From positions 26,564 to 90,563 of the forward strand of contig JAJQIL010000052.1 in assembly GCA_021199235.1 (NCBI GenBank): a DNA stretch of 64,000 nucleotides, read 5' to 3'. The translations under genes were made by a program, and so were the position numbers. Position 1 is the first letter of the stretch. Every line of letters starts with the position of its first letter. The stretch comes from Lachnospiraceae bacterium. Its GTDB lineage: Bacteria; Bacillota; Clostridia; Lachnospirales; Lachnospiraceae. Below, piece after piece: positions 62,177 through 64,000 of this stretch. The notes under the pieces were generated by a model that was not told the DNA's origin, did no database searches, and worked only from the letters and a program-made list of their open reading frames with translations.

Positions 62177-63514
62177 ATGTTGTTGCGATTCAGAATAAAA
62201 AATTATAAGTCTTTTGCGGATGAGGCGGTGTTTTCCATGGAAGCCGCTCCGAAGCAGAAGGGACTTGATTATAGTCTGGGAAATATAAAATTCAAAAAGA
62301 GAACAGTCAAGAGCCTGAGTTCCTCGGTTATTTATGGACCTAATGCATCAGGTAAATCGAATGTGATCGGTGCAATGGATACGCTGCGATCCATTGTCCT
62401 GAGAGGCCATATACGAAATACAGAAGAACAAAACTCACCAAATCCTGCAGCTGAATCCTTAGAGCTTATACCCAATAATACACTTGCAGTGGCAAAGCCG
62501 GTAGAATTTGACATTACCTTTATGGAGAATAATCTCCTGATAAGGTATGAAATCATCTTAGATATTGGCTCATTTTTGGATTATAAGTATAACAGGAAAA
62601 TCATTCGTGAAACCTTAAGTGTTAATGAGTCAGTGATTTTTAACAGGGACGAGGATCTTGAGATGGGGAACCTGAACGTGATCAGAAAATACTTGTCTCC
62701 GTCTGTTGCTTCCAACATGGACGGAATCGGCCAGATTGCAATGGACAGTCTGCACCCGGAAGAATTGTTCCTTATGAATGGTTTTAAGCTGTTGTATTCA
62801 CAGGAATTGGTGAAGAAAATAGCGGGGTGGTTCGCCAATAAGTTCATGGTTATCTGTAGGGCGGATTCCTTGCAGCTGATTAAACGGTTTTCTGATCCGC
62901 AGAAGCCGACGATATATATTGAGAAAACGACCAATCAGGCGGCCGAGTTGTTTGGTATTAATTCCAACGCAGTGGGATATGTTGCAGGCGACGATGATTC
63001 AGGAGCAAAGCTGTGTTCCATCTTTAGGGATGAGAAGAATCGGAAAATAACAACAATGGCGGCAGAATTGTTTGAATCCTATGGAACGATTCGGTTTATT
63101 ACCATTTTTCCATTGGTGATAAAAGCAATCCTGACAGGGGGGACTTTAATCGTGGATGAATTTGATGCCTCCATTCATCCGATGGCGCTTATGAATATCA
63201 TTACTATCTTTCATAATGACGACATCAATGTCCACCATGCGCAGTTGATATTTAACACGCATAATCCGATATTCCTTAATTCCAACCTTCTCAGGAGGGA
63301 TGAGATTAAGTTTGTGGAGCGTGATGATGACACGCATCTCAGTGTCCTTTATGCCCTTTCGGATTTTGGTACGACTGGCGATAAAGGTGTCAGAAAGCAT
63401 GACGACTATATGCAGCATTATTTTGTCAGCGAATATGGTGCAATTAAAGACATAGACTTTACGCCGATTTTCGAGGAAATCATGAACCGGGAAAGCGAGG
63501 GGGATAGTGAGTAA
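62177..63514 (+). CDS. AAA15-family ATPase (AbiLi / RloA-like)
   Basis: MLLRFRIKNYKSFADEAVFSMEA, VIYGPNASGKSNVIGAMDTLR Walker A, GGTLIVDEFDASIHPMALMNIITIFH Walker B. Confidence 0.85.
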   Translation: MLLRFRIKNYKSFADEAVFSMEAAPKQKGLDYSLGNIKFKKRTVKSLSSSVIYGPNASGKSNVIGAMDTLRSIVLRGHIRNTEEQNSPNPAAESLELIPNNTLAVAKPVEFDITFMENNLLIRYEIILDIGSFLDYKYNRKIIRETLSVNESVIFNRDEDLEMGNLNVIRKYLSPSVASNMDGIGQIAMDSLHPEELFLMNGFKLLYSQELVKKIAGWFANKFMVICRADSLQLIKRFSDPQKPTIYIEKTTNQAAELFGINSNAVGYVAGDDDSGAKLCSIFRDEKNRKITTMAAELFESYGTIRFITIFPLVIKAILTGGTLIVDEFDASIHPMALMNIITIFHNDDINVHHAQLIFNTHNPIFLNSNLLRRDEIKFVERDDDTHLSVLYALSDFGTTGDKGVRKHDDYMQHYFVSEYGAIKDIDFTPIFEEIMNRESEGDSE

Positions 63515-63551
63515 CAGGAAAGCCACTAAAAAGTATTACTTCACTGTTGAA
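63507..63551 (+). pseudogene. Start of an AbiLii/RloB-like partner gene, truncated by the IS605-type element
   Basis: GTG overlapping the ATPase stop reads MSNRKATKKYYFTVE, then runs into transposon-end sequence. Confidence 0.55.
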
Positions 63552-63630
63552 ATATGTCGACCGCAATCCCATTGGCTTTAGACGATGGGTTAAGGTCGAC
63601 AAAAGCAAATTTTTGTGTTAGAATTTCAGT

Positions 63631-63954
63631 ATGACAAAATGGAAATCTAAAAACAGGCATAAATATTTATTGCAGTATCACATTATTTTCGTATGTAAAT
63701 ACAGAAAAAAACTGCTGGCTTCCAGCCAGATATCGGATGATATCAAACAGCTTTCTTACGAGATTTGTCAGAAATATCGGGTTATTATCAAATACATGGA
63801 AACAGATAAAGATCACATTCACTATATGATAGAGACTGAACCTACAATATCGATCAGCAAAAAACATACTTTTTGGACGGATGGATATTTTGCCTGCAGT
63901 GCAGGTAATGTTTCAGAAAAAGTGTGAAAAGAGTATATAGAAAAACAGGGTTAG
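63631..63954 (+). pseudogene. tnpA: IS200-type Y1 transposase TnpA, degenerate
   Basis: MTKWKSKNRHKYLLQYHIIFVCKYRKKLL...DKDHIHYMIETEPTISISK | KHTFWTDGYFACSAGNVSEKV* KEYIEKQG*: apparent in-frame internal deletion and TGA before the catalytic Tyr region. Confidence 0.82.
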
Positions 63955-63972
63955 GAAAGAAGGCGGCAACAG

Positions 63973-64000
63973 ATGCTAAAGGCATATAAGTATCGGATAT
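63973..64000 (+). CDS. tnpB: TnpB (RuvC-like, IS605 OrfB) N-terminus, cut by window end
   Basis: ATGCTAAAGGCATATAAGTATCGGATA = MLKAYKYRI, the characteristic TnpB start. Confidence 0.65.

Larger units (their letters stand above)
63552..64000 (+). mobile_element. IS200/IS605-family element, continuing past the window edge
   Basis: Left-end hairpin 63556-63600 (gtcgacc...cccat...atggg...ggtcgac), tnpA remnant, tnpB start. Confidence 0.8.

Overview
The window looks like a chromosomal segment of a Clostridia-type Firmicute, probably Lachnospiraceae; this is inferred from gene content and was not tested. No tRNA, rRNA or CRISPR array was recognised. 1-20.7 kb: two carbohydrate ABC uptake loci, YesM/YesN-type two-component genes, a GH31 glucosidase, a GPH/MFS symporter with an SDR oxidoreductase, a ROK regulator and a DUF4143-type ATPase. 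21-50 kb: mostly core genes (GH30, cobI with an ABC transporter, queH, PTS EIICBA, argH, asd, WYL regulator, topB, a topoisomerase IV/gyrase-like pair, aconitase-family hydratase, aspS). 50-57.5 kb: an envelope-related cluster containing a standalone MotA/ExbB-like plus OmpA/MotB-like pair resembling ZorA/ZorB. 57.5-64 kb: glpK, a phosphatase, an alanyl-tRNA editing protein, then a decaying defence/mobile region (truncated nucleotidyltransferase, AbiLi/RloA-like ATPase, partner gene interrupted by an IS605-type element). Main unexplained signals: (i) a dispersed 27-nt palindrome that mostly sits 25-60 nt upstream of start codons; (ii) a ~135-bp composite element with two compensatory stem changes, whose apical loop recurs at 50.3 kb; (iii) a 147-nt nested-stem element between the two topoisomerase subunit genes; (iv) the ZorAB-like pair with a 6 x 14-aa repeat spacer; (v) a 99%-identical partial ROK duplication flanking a DUF4143 ATPase; (vi) three genes each broken by a one-base-short homopolymer, one of them at an in-phase A AAA AAG heptamer. 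All calls come from reading the sequence and recalled family motifs; no database search was run.
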